Positions 1 through 10,096 of a stretch of DNA of 64,000 nucleotides are shown here, in pieces. The notes under the pieces are model-generated. The model did no database searches and was not told where the DNA came from. It worked only from the letters and a program-made list of their open reading frames with translations. A program made the position numbers and the translations under genes. The stretch spans positions 558,001 to 622,000 of the forward strand of contig MBPM02000021.1 in assembly GCA_001695595.3 (NCBI GenBank). Reading direction: 5' to 3'. This DNA is from Plasmopara viticola. Its lineage: Eukaryota; Oomycota; Peronosporomycetes; Peronosporales; Peronosporaceae. Every line of letters begins with the position of its first letter. The stretch's first letter is position 1.

Positions 1-1
1 T

Positions 2-1249
2 GAAATGCGTAGTGTCCCCAGGGACCCGACAATAAGCCCCGTTCAACATTTACTCACGTCGCGAAAACGTGGATTTTACAACCATGATGTGCAGGCAAAT
101 TTTCACTCGGTGAATTCGAAACTTGATGTGACAAGCGCAAAAAATGCCCTCACGACCTGGGAGTGGTACGGACAGCCTCAAATTGATGATGCATGGGCCT
201 GGGTTCACGGCATCCACTTTTTTTTCGGTACACAGACGTTGATTTCGATAATTATCGTTGCAATTGTGTCGTACGAGAAAATTAAAGTCGGGAAAATTTG
301 GATCGGCGACCCATTTTCGTCCGTCTCGACTTTGGCATTTGTGTCACGGGGATTTCTCGTGGTCATTTCGTGGTATATTAACTCGTTCTGGACTCTGCGC
401 GAGTACGCATTGATGAACGCTGCAAGACTTTCACATACTGAACCTGTCCACGTTCACGAAGAGCTGGTACATTGCGACGTTCTCGTCGTGTTTCTTGGCT
501 TTGTGGCTTTTCTGAGTTGGTTAGCGCGCGAGCGGATCGATCCTGCTATTGCAATTTTATTCTTTGAGCTCGTGCACGCTAATCGCTTACGTATCATCGC
601 AACGTTTCCAATCGTGTTGGCAGAAGTTGTCTCTTACTCAGCCTGGATGAATCAACTTGGCGATGTAATAAAGACACCTGCTGTGGCTGCAATGTCTCCA
701 TTGTCTTTTTGGTGCACTATTCAGATTCCTCCAGTAGACATTCGATTTCTCGCTGCCTCCTTCTCACCAAAAGTCGGTTTATTGGTAATGTTTGCTTGTT
801 ATGCCGCCTTGCGCAAACTCTATCGAAAAACCTTTCCAGAACGTCCCCAGGTAAGATCGGGGCAAAGTGTTGCGATTTCTGACAATGGAAAAGCTACAGC
901 TACGTTGAAAGGACATCTCACAAACTTTGAGATCTCAACCGGTGCAGAGCTGCAAACACGCTTTGGCATCATTTCGGACTACAATAATTATGTGTATATA
1001 AAGGGCATGAAATTCGCATCTGCGGATGGCGTCTACTGCTCGGGTTACGTGATTGTAAACAACAAGTTTCTAGTGCAGTCCAAGCAGTTACTTGGGATTA
1101 TAATGATGAAAGCCGTACACACACGTCTCACTAACATCTACGCGTATGAGGTCGATGGCAATACCGTCAAGGACACGGCAAGGCTAGTGTATCCAGAGAC
1201 CTTTGCGTGGTCGGAATTGTGGCATTTAAATGTTGCGGTGTTGCTTTAG
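2..1249 (+). CDS. 725-residue multi-pass membrane protein family, partial (3' part)
   Basis: The frame is open from the window edge, so the gene starts to the left. The visible 415 residues match residues 311-725 of the full copies at 7919-10096 and 13966-16143 with only scattered substitutions. They contain the five C-terminal hydrophobic segments (family residues about 379-401, 417-437, 468-486, 490-525 and 560-580) and the soluble tail ending in VAVLL. No stop or frameshift is seen, so the visible part looks functional. It lies tail-to-tail with the copy at 7919-10096, and a decayed second-family gene follows at 6320-7725 on the same strand. Two elements have since landed between them. I do not recognise the family and give no function. 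Confidence 0.85.
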   Translation, partial: EMRSVPRDPTISPVQHLLTSRKRGFYNHDVQANFHSVNSKLDVTSAKNALTTWEWYGQPQIDDAWAWVHGIHFFFGTQTLISIIIVAIVSYEKIKVGKIWIGDPFSSVSTLAFVSRGFLVVISWYINSFWTLREYALMNAARLSHTEPVHVHEELVHCDVLVVFLGFVAFLSWLARERIDPAIAILFFELVHANRLRIIATFPIVLAEVVSYSAWMNQLGDVIKTPAVAAMSPLSFWCTIQIPPVDIRFLAASFSPKVGLLVMFACYAALRKLYRKTFPERPQVRSGQSVAISDNGKATATLKGHLTNFEISTGAELQTRFGIISDYNNYVYIKGMKFASADGVYCSGYVIVNNKFLVQSKQLLGIIMMKAVHTRLTNIYAYEVDGNTVKDTARLVYPETFAWSELWHLNVAVLL

Positions 1250-1385
1250 TAGATACACAAGGTAGTTGAATGAGTATTATGCCTTGACATTTGATTATAA
1301 TTTAAGCTATGCGTTCATCATTATTTTATAACGTTTTCACGTACCCTTGGATAAAGAAAAAAAATGTCGCAAACAAAATACATAT

Positions 1386-1618
1386 TGTATTGTATTGTAT
1401 TACGTTATGGCGTTGCCAAGTTATGCACTAACCCACGGCATAGAGTGGTGTCCGCATACGTCGAGTCTCGTTCGGCGGGCAGTGCAGCCAGCACCGAGGT
1501 CGTGAGGGTCTTCCATTATTTTGTTGAACTCTGACTTGGTAAGAGCCCAGGTGGCGCTCTGGTGCTGGAGACCGTCGCGTCGAGGGTGAGACTCGTTAGA
1601 GACCTGCAGATGCCCGAG
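1386..1618 (-). mobile_element. SINE-like short retroelement, copy A, 5'-truncated
   Basis: Read on the minus strand, this matches the 3' two thirds of the short family seen at 23323, 32020, 38534 and 41631. It ends in a TACAA-type tail, seen on the plus strand as repeated TATTG. It lacks the first part of the family and also misses about 22 bp internally near 1434. It is flanked by an 11-bp direct duplication, AAAATACATAT (1375-1385 and 1619-1629). The combination of truncated 5' end, simple-repeat tail and target-site duplication is the classic outcome of target-primed reverse transcription. The 68-residue open frame inside is not a gene. Confidence 0.85.
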
Positions 1619-1667
1619 AAAATACATATATGGATATATATTTATAGTGAATAAATTCCTGGTAATC

Positions 1668-1813
1668 TGTTGAGAAGAAAGTAAAAACCGAAGTGAATAT
1701 ATTTATCCTGACCAATGAACGGCTACCATATGTAATTACTAATTGTGACGTACTTGTAATTACTGTGAAGCCACCCACCTGTTCAACATGCATTCAGCGG
1801 TGTAATGTTAACA
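1668..1813 (-). repeat. Copia 3' LTR
   Basis: This is a 146-bp terminal repeat with TG...CA ends. It differs from the partner LTR at 5964-6108 by three substitutions and one single-base indel (about 2 percent), so the insertion is fairly young. Confidence 0.95.
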
Positions 1814-1826
1814 CTCCCACTCACCG

Positions 1827-4800
1827 CTAATGCTGTGTGTCCTTTGTTGCTGACTTGGTCTTGATTCCGGTGGCTTCGCGCAGATACTTAAGCATCTTGG
1901 TCCCAACTGCCTTCGTCAGCATATCTGCAAGCTGACTCTTCGTGTCGATATATTCGATCTTCAACAGTCCTTCTTGCACGTTCTCACGAATAAAGTGGTG
2001 CTTGATGTCCACATGCTTCGTCCTAGCATGGTATCCGGCGTTATTGGCTAACGCAATCGCACCCTGGTTGTCTTCCCAAACCTGTGTGCCTTCAACTTGC
2101 TCGTGACCCATGTCCTTTAGCATTGCCCGCGTCCAAAGAACTTCTTGTGTGCATAAGCTGAGAGCCATATACTCAGCTTCCGCTGAGCTCAGCGCAACTG
2201 TCCGCTGGTACTTCGACTTAAATACCACTGGTGCGCTTGCAATCATGACCATAATTCCCGAGACCGAGCGTCTGTCATCCGTGTTGCTGCCCCAATCTGC
2301 ATCCGAGTATGCCTTGACCGTAACGCTTCCAGTTCCTCGGTAGACGATACCGATTTGACGCGTGGTCTTCAGATACCGTACTACTCGAATTGCTGCGCTC
2401 CAATGTTGTAGTCCTGGGTTCTCCAGAAAACGTGATAGCTGCGTCACCACGTAAGCAATATCAGGCCGAGTGCATGTCGTTATGTACAGCAAGCATCCAA
2501 TTAAAGAGCGATAAGGCTTTGATCGCATTGTCGACCGTCCCTCTTCCGTTGCGGGTGACTGCTTTGACGACAGCTTCAATCCTGATACGCAAGGGTTTTC
2601 AACACTTTTGGCATCTTGTTGACCGAATCGCTTGACCACGTCATCGATGTAGCGAGTCTGTTTGATCATCAATATTCCAGCTGACCTGTCGTGATCAATT
2701 TCCATACCCAAAATAAATTCCGCCTGACCAAGCTCCTTCATCTTGAAAGCATTCTTGAGTACTCCCTTTACTTGATTTAATTCTTTGCTGCTTCTTGCTG
2801 CGATAATCATGTCATCCACATATAATCCAACGTAAGCAAAACCTTCTTTAGTTCTCTTGACATAGACACATTGATCTGCTCCGCAACTCTTAAAGCCATT
2901 CCTGACGAAGACACGATGTATTGTCTTGTTCCAGGCACTCGCTGCTTGCTTAAGTCCGTAAATAGCCTTGTTTAGTTGACATATGTTTCCTTGAGCATTG
3001 TCGACACCAAGCGGAACTTCCATAAAAACATTGTCCGTCAACACGCTATTAAGAAAAGCCGTGTCGACGTCCAGCTGTTCCATTTGATAGCCACATTCAA
3101 CACATACCGCGAGAATTATTCGGATCGAATTCATGTTGGCAACCGGGGAATATGTCTCGAAAAAGTCAACGCCATACTTCTGCTTGAAACCTTTCGCGAC
3201 TAGTCGTGCCTTGTATCGCACGATAGCGCCATTCTGATCACGCTTTTTGTCAAATACCCATCGTGATCCAATTGCGCGTCCAATTTACCCTCGTGGCTGC
3301 AATGTCCACGTTTTATTCTCTTCGTGAGAGCGAAGCTCAGCATCCATTGCTTCACGCCATTTCATTGCATCGTTGCTTGCCATTGCTTGAGTATAAGTAG
3401 TCGGTGAGTCCGTATCATCGTCAATATTCACAGCGTAGGCAAGAAAGGCTTCCGCAATTAGTCCATCTTCGTCAATCCTAGCACGCTTTGGAGTCGGTGG
3501 GCCCTCACTTCCTTCTGTTGACTCTCCACCATCGGAACCGTTTCTTAGCATTAGCACTGGCTCACGTCTTATTCGTGCTCGCTCCAATTCAGGCCGAAAC
3601 ACCAAACGATCTTCTTGTTGCACTTGGGAAGGTTGATGATACTCCGTTAGCTTAAGCCCGTTTCGTACAGGGCTCTCAGAAGGCACTAGCCGCTGTAAAA
3701 CTGCGCTTGGCGTACGATTTACATCCTCCATATCGACATCCTCGACTGTCTCTTCGACAGCTCCCATGGGATCGTCCGGAACTGACTGTCGATCCACTTG
3801 ATGCTGAACATTGACTTCACCACCATCCTTAACTACTTGAACAATATTTTCCGGCTTAAGCTCTTGCGTGTCGTAGATGCCGCCCACTTCACGCTCATCC
3901 AACTTTACAGAGCGGGTCACTTTAATCTTGGCATTCTCCAAGTCAAACACGCGATAGCCCTTGACATTCTCTGCAAAGCCAAGAAACATACACTTGAAGC
4001 TCTTGGGTTCCAGTTTGGTCCGTTTCACATCGTCAATATGAGCGTAGCCTTGTGAACCAAATACGCGCAGGTGATCCATTCGAGGCTTCATTTTGAAAAC
4101 TAGCTCATACGGCGTGGTGTCAGGATGGACCGTATTGCTGGAGCGATCAATTAAATAAACCGCTGTATTAACCGCTTCCGCCCACCATTCCGTCGAAACG
4201 CTCTTGTAGTGTAACATGCTGCGGGCTTTCTCCATAATTGTCCTGTTCATACGCTCCGCAACTCCGTTCTGCTGCGGGCTGTATGGGACGGAGCGCTGGT
4301 GTACAATGCCGTTCTCTTGACATATTCCTGCCATTTTCTTGTTTACGAACTCGGTTCCGTTGTCGGATCACAAACATCTTAGTCGTGCACCTTACTGGTT
4401 TTCGTATAATGTCAGAAACTCCTTGAACTTGCCAGCAACTTCACTCTTGCTCTTGATCAGAAAAATTGCAACATATCGTGAAAAGTCATCCACAAACGTG
4501 AGAATGTATTTGGCACCACCCTTCGAGATAGTTCGCATTGGCCCCATGACATCTGTGTGAACACGCTCCAACACACGTGTCGTCTTTGTCATTGAACGAG
4601 ACGGAAACACCGTGATCGTCTGCTTGCCCTTCAAACACCCGGCACACAATTTTTCCACACTTTGCTTGATAATTGGGATACCATTAGTTAATTGCTGTGT
4701 CCTGATCAGCGCATCCTTGCTGGGGTGACCCATGCGTGCATGCCAAAGCTCCCACTGATTGTCAGCCCCGGTATATTCAACGAGACATGCTTCTTCTTGC

Positions 4801-5921
4801 TCACAGTCAAGAAAATACGACTTTCCAACTTTTGTGCCCGACGCAATTGCTTGCTTTTTGTTCCAAATGACACATGACGAACGCGAGAATTCCACACTCA
4901 TGCCACGCTCTGCCAGCTTGCCAACTGACAGCAACCTTCTGTCGAGTCCGGGAATGTGCAGAACTTCAATAATGCGAATCCTCATTCCGTTCAAACCAGT
5001 TAATTTTACCGTGCCGACTCCTTCGACAAGCAACTTCTTCCCGTCTGCAATCGTAACTCCGATGCTAGCTTCTAAGCCCTTGTAATCAAACAAGTCCTTC
5101 CTGTGTGGGGTCATGTGGGAAGTTACTCCACTGTCAATCAGCCATCCTGATGACTTCCCTTCACCAACAGCAAACACCGTGTCGTCACTTTTGAATCTTT
5201 TACCGGCCGGGCAGTTCCGCTTCATGTGTCCAAACTGGTCACAGTTGAAGCACTTGCCTTAGAACCCGCCGTTATTGCGTGGAGGACCACCCTTTCGTCC
5301 ATTGTCCCGTCCACCTTTAAATCTTCTAGCATTTCCATTTCCATTTACGCGAAACGCTTTCTCTGTAGCTTCTTTCCTCTGCAGCTTCTCCGACTCTTTG
5401 AGCAGCTTCTCCTTGACTTCTATCAACGAAATGTCCCTTGCATTTTCCACAATCGACGAAATCAAGTCGTACTCCGAAGGTAGACTGCTGAGAAGTACCA
5501 CCAGCTGGCGTGACTCATCAATTTGCTGTCCTGTAGTCAGTAGTCCCACTACTAGCTCGTCAAAAGAGTCCAGATGCTCTGCCATGCTTGTTCCACTTTC
5601 CATCTTGAACTCATGTAGACGATGAGTCATCACAACACGATTGTGAAGAGTCGAGCGATTGTAGAAATCGCGGAGGGTTTCCCACGCCTCCATAGCACGC
5701 GTAGCCGACCGAATCTTGGTCTGGTGCTGGATCTCAACGCCTTAACCATTGATGCCTAGCGCCTTGGCATCATTAACCAGCCACGCCTCCGTGACGTCCT
5801 TCTCTTCCTTGACGGCCATGATGTGTCCCAGGAGACCCTTCCGTGCCAGGGTCATCCTCATGTTAAACTCCCAGTGGTAATAGTTACCACTTCCTAGGAG
5901 GACTTCGGTGCGCTTGTTCAT
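1827..5921 (-). pseudogene. Copia gag-pol polyprotein with five in-frame stops
   Basis: One uninterrupted frame of 1365 codons runs from ATG at 5921-5919 to the stop at 1827. It holds five premature stops, at 5742-5744, 5259-5261, 4392-4394, 4368-4370 and 3285-3287, and no frameshift. Approximate domains are: gag (1-220); a CX2CX4HX4C zinc knuckle (about 224-237); an aspartic protease with DSG (about 263); an integrase with HX4H and CX2C followed by HTDVMGP and, beyond two stops, SDNGTEF; reverse transcriptase with LDVDTAFL and YVDDM (about 1034); and RNase H with YSDADWGS and SSAEAEY. The stop at 4368 replaces the residue before SDNG, normally Arg in this family, so a CGA to TGA change is likely there. 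The product cannot be made as a full polyprotein. Confidence 0.95.
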
Positions 5922-5963
5922 ATTGGGCGAGAACGTTGCTTGAGCTTGTTGCGGCTGTTAACC

Positions 5964-6108
5964 TGTTGAGAAGAAAGTAAAAACCGAAGTGAATATATTT
6001 ATCCTGACCAATAACGGCTACCATATGTAATTACTAATTGTGACGTACTTGCAATTACTGTGAAGCCATCCAACTGTTCAACATGCATTCAGCGGTGTAA
6101 TGTTAACA
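5964..6108 (-). repeat. Copia 5' LTR
   Basis: This 145-bp LTR is the upstream one in the sense of transcription and would carry the promoter. The 5' end of gag (ATG at 5921) lies 42 bp downstream. It matches 1668-1813 except for three substitutions and one indel. Confidence 0.95.
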
Positions 6109-6319
6109 TAATCTCATCATTCAATTATTGTTCTCATTTTAGGTTTTCTCGCAGTATTAATCCCACTACCTTTTAATGAGATGTAATGACCATAACAACT
6201 TGGCTTATAATCGTCATCGCAAATTGTGATCATTGAGAAATACACAATACAATACTTGACAGTATCAGTTCAATTACTTGTTCATATATAATCTTTCTTA
6301 GTTGTTCGGGCATCATAAA

Positions 6320-7725
6320 AATGGGAGCACTGACAGCAAATCAAACAGAAACAAAAGCTCTTCACAAAACTCTAGTAGACTAGTCACATTGTTAAGATCT
6401 TCAATGTCGTAGTACAATTCGCTGGCAAAGATGTGGACAAAAATAATAGTTTACATTGGTATGGAAACCTTTATAACAAATTCGTTCCCAAATTAGCAAA
6501 TGGCTGACAGTCCCCACTTAAGCATTTTAATAAAAAGTGTAGGCATCTAAACAGATCGCAATCAGTAAGATGCCGTATTTTCAGGCCCAAAACAACAGTC
6601 GTCTTCATTGCACAACAAATATGATCCGAACAAGCGGATACAGAATGGGTGCAATGAACAGGCGTGATAATGATGTTTACAGAACGAGCGGCAATACATA
6701 CGCATCAATTGATCATTTCTTTGTACGCTGTGGGTATGGAGCGTGACGCAATGATTGGGCCAATTCTACTAAGTTGTGAAAGTGCGAGCTCGGTTGAGAT
6801 AATATTGCCACGCTGCAACTTGAATAGATACGGTGAAAAGGGAGAGATTTACGAGTAGAAGCCTGAACTCTATTGATATAATTGAGTGGACATGGTATCG
6901 AGAAAATAAAAAAGGTCGGTCGGATTTGACAACCGAGAAGATTGTGACATTCGAGAAATCATCACAACGACTGCAGATGTGCTACATTTTGATGTCATAT
7001 ATCACAAAAGAATTAGGCTTTGAGTCGATGCAATCGAGGTCCTTACGCAACAAATTAAAGGTAGTTTTCAAGCGGTGGGCGACCTGGTCTACAAAATGTT
7101 ACTGGCTCGCTGGAGATTTTACTTGTTGGTAGACGTTGTCCAAGCTCTTGGAACATTCAAGCGATCCCTTTGGCAACTTTTAAACAAGCAAAAAGATTTA
7201 AGGACGGCTTCGCAACAAATACTAAGACGGAAGGTCTGTTGGGTATCGAAAAGTAAAGCAAGTAGCGAAAATCTTTCAAGAGGATGTTAACGCGCTGGTG
7301 CCGTTAGATTTCGTGATTCGTTAGTCACTGGCATTTGAGAAAAAGGCAAAAGGTTCGATGAGGACTCAAGACAGCGTGTTGGTCAAAAGGTTTAAAAAGC
7401 TCATCCGAACGTGAAATAAGGCCAGATTTTCAAAATAATCAACGAGTGTTTCGACTTGTCAAACCGAGCAGTGGGGCTTACGAAGGGTACTGCACAACAC
7501 CATCTAGAGCCTGGTTAGGTTTCGAGGTTACGTCTAGCGGAGGATGCGTCGGCGTTAGTACTTGACAATAACGGTCACACGGAGGTGAACTCTACGCTAA
7601 AGGTGAACGATGCATAATTGTATCAGAATTTGCGTGAGTTAATCGCAATGCTGCAGAAAACCTGTCTTCATACGACGGTCAGCTATTCATCCCATTGGCG
7701 CGATGTGTACAGTACAAGTCCATTT
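6320..7725 (+). pseudogene. Decayed copy of the 747-residue gene family (module 1)
   Basis: Many blocks match the intact gene at 39296-41600 in order and in the same sense. One, near 6430-6450, corresponds to the codons for GNDVDKK. The stretch around 6664-6830 resembles the VFVKRAARHFHKFILYLYAV region. The end near 7670-7725 corresponds to MVSAYDGHHSSQWRDA. The frame is broken by many stops and indels, and the first roughly 130 codons are missing. It lies downstream of the 725-family gene on the same strand and ends about 200 bp from the convergent 725 gene at 7919. It shares derived bases with the copy at 16400-17890, as expected of palindrome partners. No product is expected. Confidence 0.75.
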
Positions 7726-7918
7726 GACACAACCTTCTTATTTATGCCACTTAAAACAGCTACCACAAAATGGAACACTAAAAAAAAACATGAAGAGGAC
7801 AATAGAAGAGGTATTAAATGGAACTTTTAAGACTCACAATCGAGATGTGAAAACACCATATACGACAACAATAATTTAAATTAGCTAGGTCAAAGCATCA
7901 TGCTCAACCTAGTTTCTA

Positions 7919-10096
7919 TTAAAGCAACACCGCAACATTCAGATGCCACAATTCCGACCACGTAAAAGTCTCTGGATACACTAGCCTTGCCGTGTCCTTG
8001 ACTGTGTTGCCATCGACCTCATACGCGTAGATGTTAGTGAGACGTGCGCGTACGACTTTCATCATTATGATCCCAAGTAACTGCTTGGACTGCACTAGCA
8101 ACTTGTTGTTTACAATCACGTAACCCGAGCAGTAGACGCCATCCGCAGACGCGAATTTCATGCCCTTAAAATACACATAATTATTGTAGTCCGAAATGAT
8201 GCCAAAGCGTGTTTGCAGCTCTGCACCGGTTGAGATCTCAAAGTTCGTGAGATGTCCTTTCAACGTAGCTGTAGCTTTTCCATTGTCAGAAACAGCAACA
8301 CTTTGACCCGATCTTACTTGAGGACGTTCTGGAAAGCTTTTTCGATAGAGTTTGCGCAAGGCGGCATAGCAAGCAAACATCATCAATAAACCGACTTTTG
8401 GTGAGAAGGAGGCAGCGAGAAATCGAATGTTTACTGGAGGAATCTGAATAGTGCACCAAAAAGACAATGGGGACATTGCAGCCACAGCAGGTGTCTTTAT
8501 TACATCGCCAAGTTGATTCATCCAGGCTGAGTAAGAGACAACTTCTGCCAACACGATTGGAAACGTTGCGATGATACGTAAGCGATTAGCGTGCACGAGC
8601 TCAAAGAATAAGATTGCAATAGCAGGATCGATCCGCTCGCGCGCTAACCAACTCAGAAAAGCCACAAAGCCAAGAAACACGACGAGAACGTCGCAATGTA
8701 CTAGTTCATCGTGAACGTGGATAGGTTCAGTGTGTGATAATCTTGCAGCGTTCATCAATGCGTACTCGCGCAGAGTCCAGAACGAGTTAATATACCACGA
8801 AATAACCACAAGAAATCCCCGTGACACAAATGCCAAAGTCGAGACGGACGAAAATGGGTCGCCGATCCAAATTTTTCCGACTTTAATTTTCTCGTAAGAC
8901 ACAATTGCAACGATAATTATCGAAATCAACGTCTGTGTACCGAAAAAAAAGTGGATGCCGTGAACCCAGGCCCATGCATCATTAATTTGAGACTGTCCGT
9001 ACCACTCCCAGGTCGTGAGGGCATTTTTTGCGCTTGTCACATCAAGTTTTGAATTTACCGAGTGAAGATTTGCCTGCACATCATGGTTGTAAAACCCACG
9101 TTTTCGCGACGTGAGTAGATGTTGAACGGGGCTTATTGTCGGGTCCCTGGGGACACTACGCATTTCACTGTAACTGTCGTCTGTAATCCGAATAAATTCG
9201 TAAACTTCCAGCTTCAAAGCGCGTTGGTACGGATACGTTAGCGCCATCATATGAAGTTGCTCGGTAACAGCACTTCGCATGTCTTGAATAATCGAGACTC
9301 GCAAATCCAGCGCGGGTCCAAACTTCTTGTGCGATAGCATAGTGTAGGCTTGCATGGAAAGCAACACGTCTACTAAATACATGTCTGCTGGGTTTCTGCG
9401 AGACCTAACCACGTTGAAAAGACGTATATTCGCCGGATCATTTCTCACCAGCTGGGTAGACGTACAGTCGACGACTGCGACGACAAGCTCTAGATCCGTC
9501 AAAACCGTTGTGTTATAGCTTGAATCACTCACGATTTCTGAATACACACGAGTGAGGAAGTCATAGTTGTAAATCTTCGAGTTAAATTGCGGTACTTCCG
9601 AGCAGCTAGACTTCGACACTTTTGTGGCCGTCTCGAGAAACAGGACGTAGTCACGTGGCTCTGTATCCCCTTCCAGCACATCCTGCACCAGTTTACTGTT
9701 TCGAATTAAATTGTCGCCTGCGTATCCCGCAATTAAAGAAGTCGTGGAAGCTCCAAACGATCGTTTCGGGGAGGGCACTGAAAGAAGGACTTCTATTGTT
9801 GAGCGAGTGGCTTGCATTGAAAGAATCAGGTACTGAAATGCAGCAGCAAGCACCGCAAGACGGCGCACGAGGTTAAACAACTGCCACTTGGTAAGCTTTT
9901 GCTTTGATCGTGCTCGACCGGTGCCGTATCCTTTCGATGTTGCATTCTTTTGAACGGGGCTGACTCGCACGATGTAACGATTTTTACGATCAAACATGGA
10001 GATCAAATTTGAAAATCCGCCAGTGCTTTGCGTCTTCGGTCGAGTTTCCGACTGCACTTTGCCGAGATAGCTCGTCTCTTGTTGATTTGATTGCAT
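7919..10096 (-). CDS. 725-residue multi-pass membrane protein, family copy 2
   Basis: This is an intact, intronless 725-residue frame. The N-terminal 57 residues are polar and basic with no signal peptide. A first hydrophobic helix lies at about 75-97, and a large soluble region of about 100-375 follows. Five hydrophobic segments come next (about 379-401, 417-437, 468-486, 490-525, 560-580), and then a soluble C-terminal tail of about 145 residues. The start is the ATG shared by the family copies (MQ-NQQ). It differs from the palindrome partner at 13966-16143 at only two residues (683 and 701). Its N-terminus is very unlike that of the copies at 18250 and 53926, although the rest is about 96 percent identical. 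I do not recognise the family; a membrane location follows from hydropathy only. Confidence 0.9.
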   Translation of the reverse strand: MQSNQQETSYLGKVQSETRPKTQSTGGFSNLISMFDRKNRYIVRVSPVQKNATSKGYGTGRARSKQKLTKWQLFNLVRRLAVLAAAFQYLILSMQATRSTIEVLLSVPSPKRSFGASTTSLIAGYAGDNLIRNSKLVQDVLEGDTEPRDYVLFLETATKVSKSSCSEVPQFNSKIYNYDFLTRVYSEIVSDSSYNTTVLTDLELVVAVVDCTSTQLVRNDPANIRLFNVVRSRRNPADMYLVDVLLSMQAYTMLSHKKFGPALDLRVSIIQDMRSAVTEQLHMMALTYPYQRALKLEVYEFIRITDDSYSEMRSVPRDPTISPVQHLLTSRKRGFYNHDVQANLHSVNSKLDVTSAKNALTTWEWYGQSQINDAWAWVHGIHFFFGTQTLISIIIVAIVSYEKIKVGKIWIGDPFSSVSTLAFVSRGFLVVISWYINSFWTLREYALMNAARLSHTEPIHVHDELVHCDVLVVFLGFVAFLSWLARERIDPAIAILFFELVHANRLRIIATFPIVLAEVVSYSAWMNQLGDVIKTPAVAAMSPLSFWCTIQIPPVNIRFLAASFSPKVGLLMMFACYAALRKLYRKSFPERPQVRSGQSVAVSDNGKATATLKGHLTNFEISTGAELQTRFGIISDYNNYVYFKGMKFASADGVYCSGYVIVNNKLLVQSKQLLGIIMMKVVRARLTNIYAYEVDGNTVKDTARLVYPETFTWSELWHLNVAVLL

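Larger units (their letters stand above)
1668..6108 (-). mobile_element. Ty1/Copia LTR retrotransposon, complete but coding-defective
   Basis: The element is 4441 bp and is read on the minus strand. It has two LTRs of 145-146 bp that start TGTTGA and end TTAACA. It is flanked by a perfect 5-bp target duplication, TAATC (1663-1667 and 6109-6113). The internal order is gag, zinc knuckle, protease, integrase, reverse transcriptase, RNase H, which is the Copia order. A purine-rich stretch abuts the 3' LTR at about 1814-1826. The segment next to the 5' LTR does not look like the usual initiator-Met primer site, so the primer is unassigned. It sits between a 725-family gene and its decayed downstream partner, and the homologous interval near 18.07 kb lacks it. 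Confidence 0.97.
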
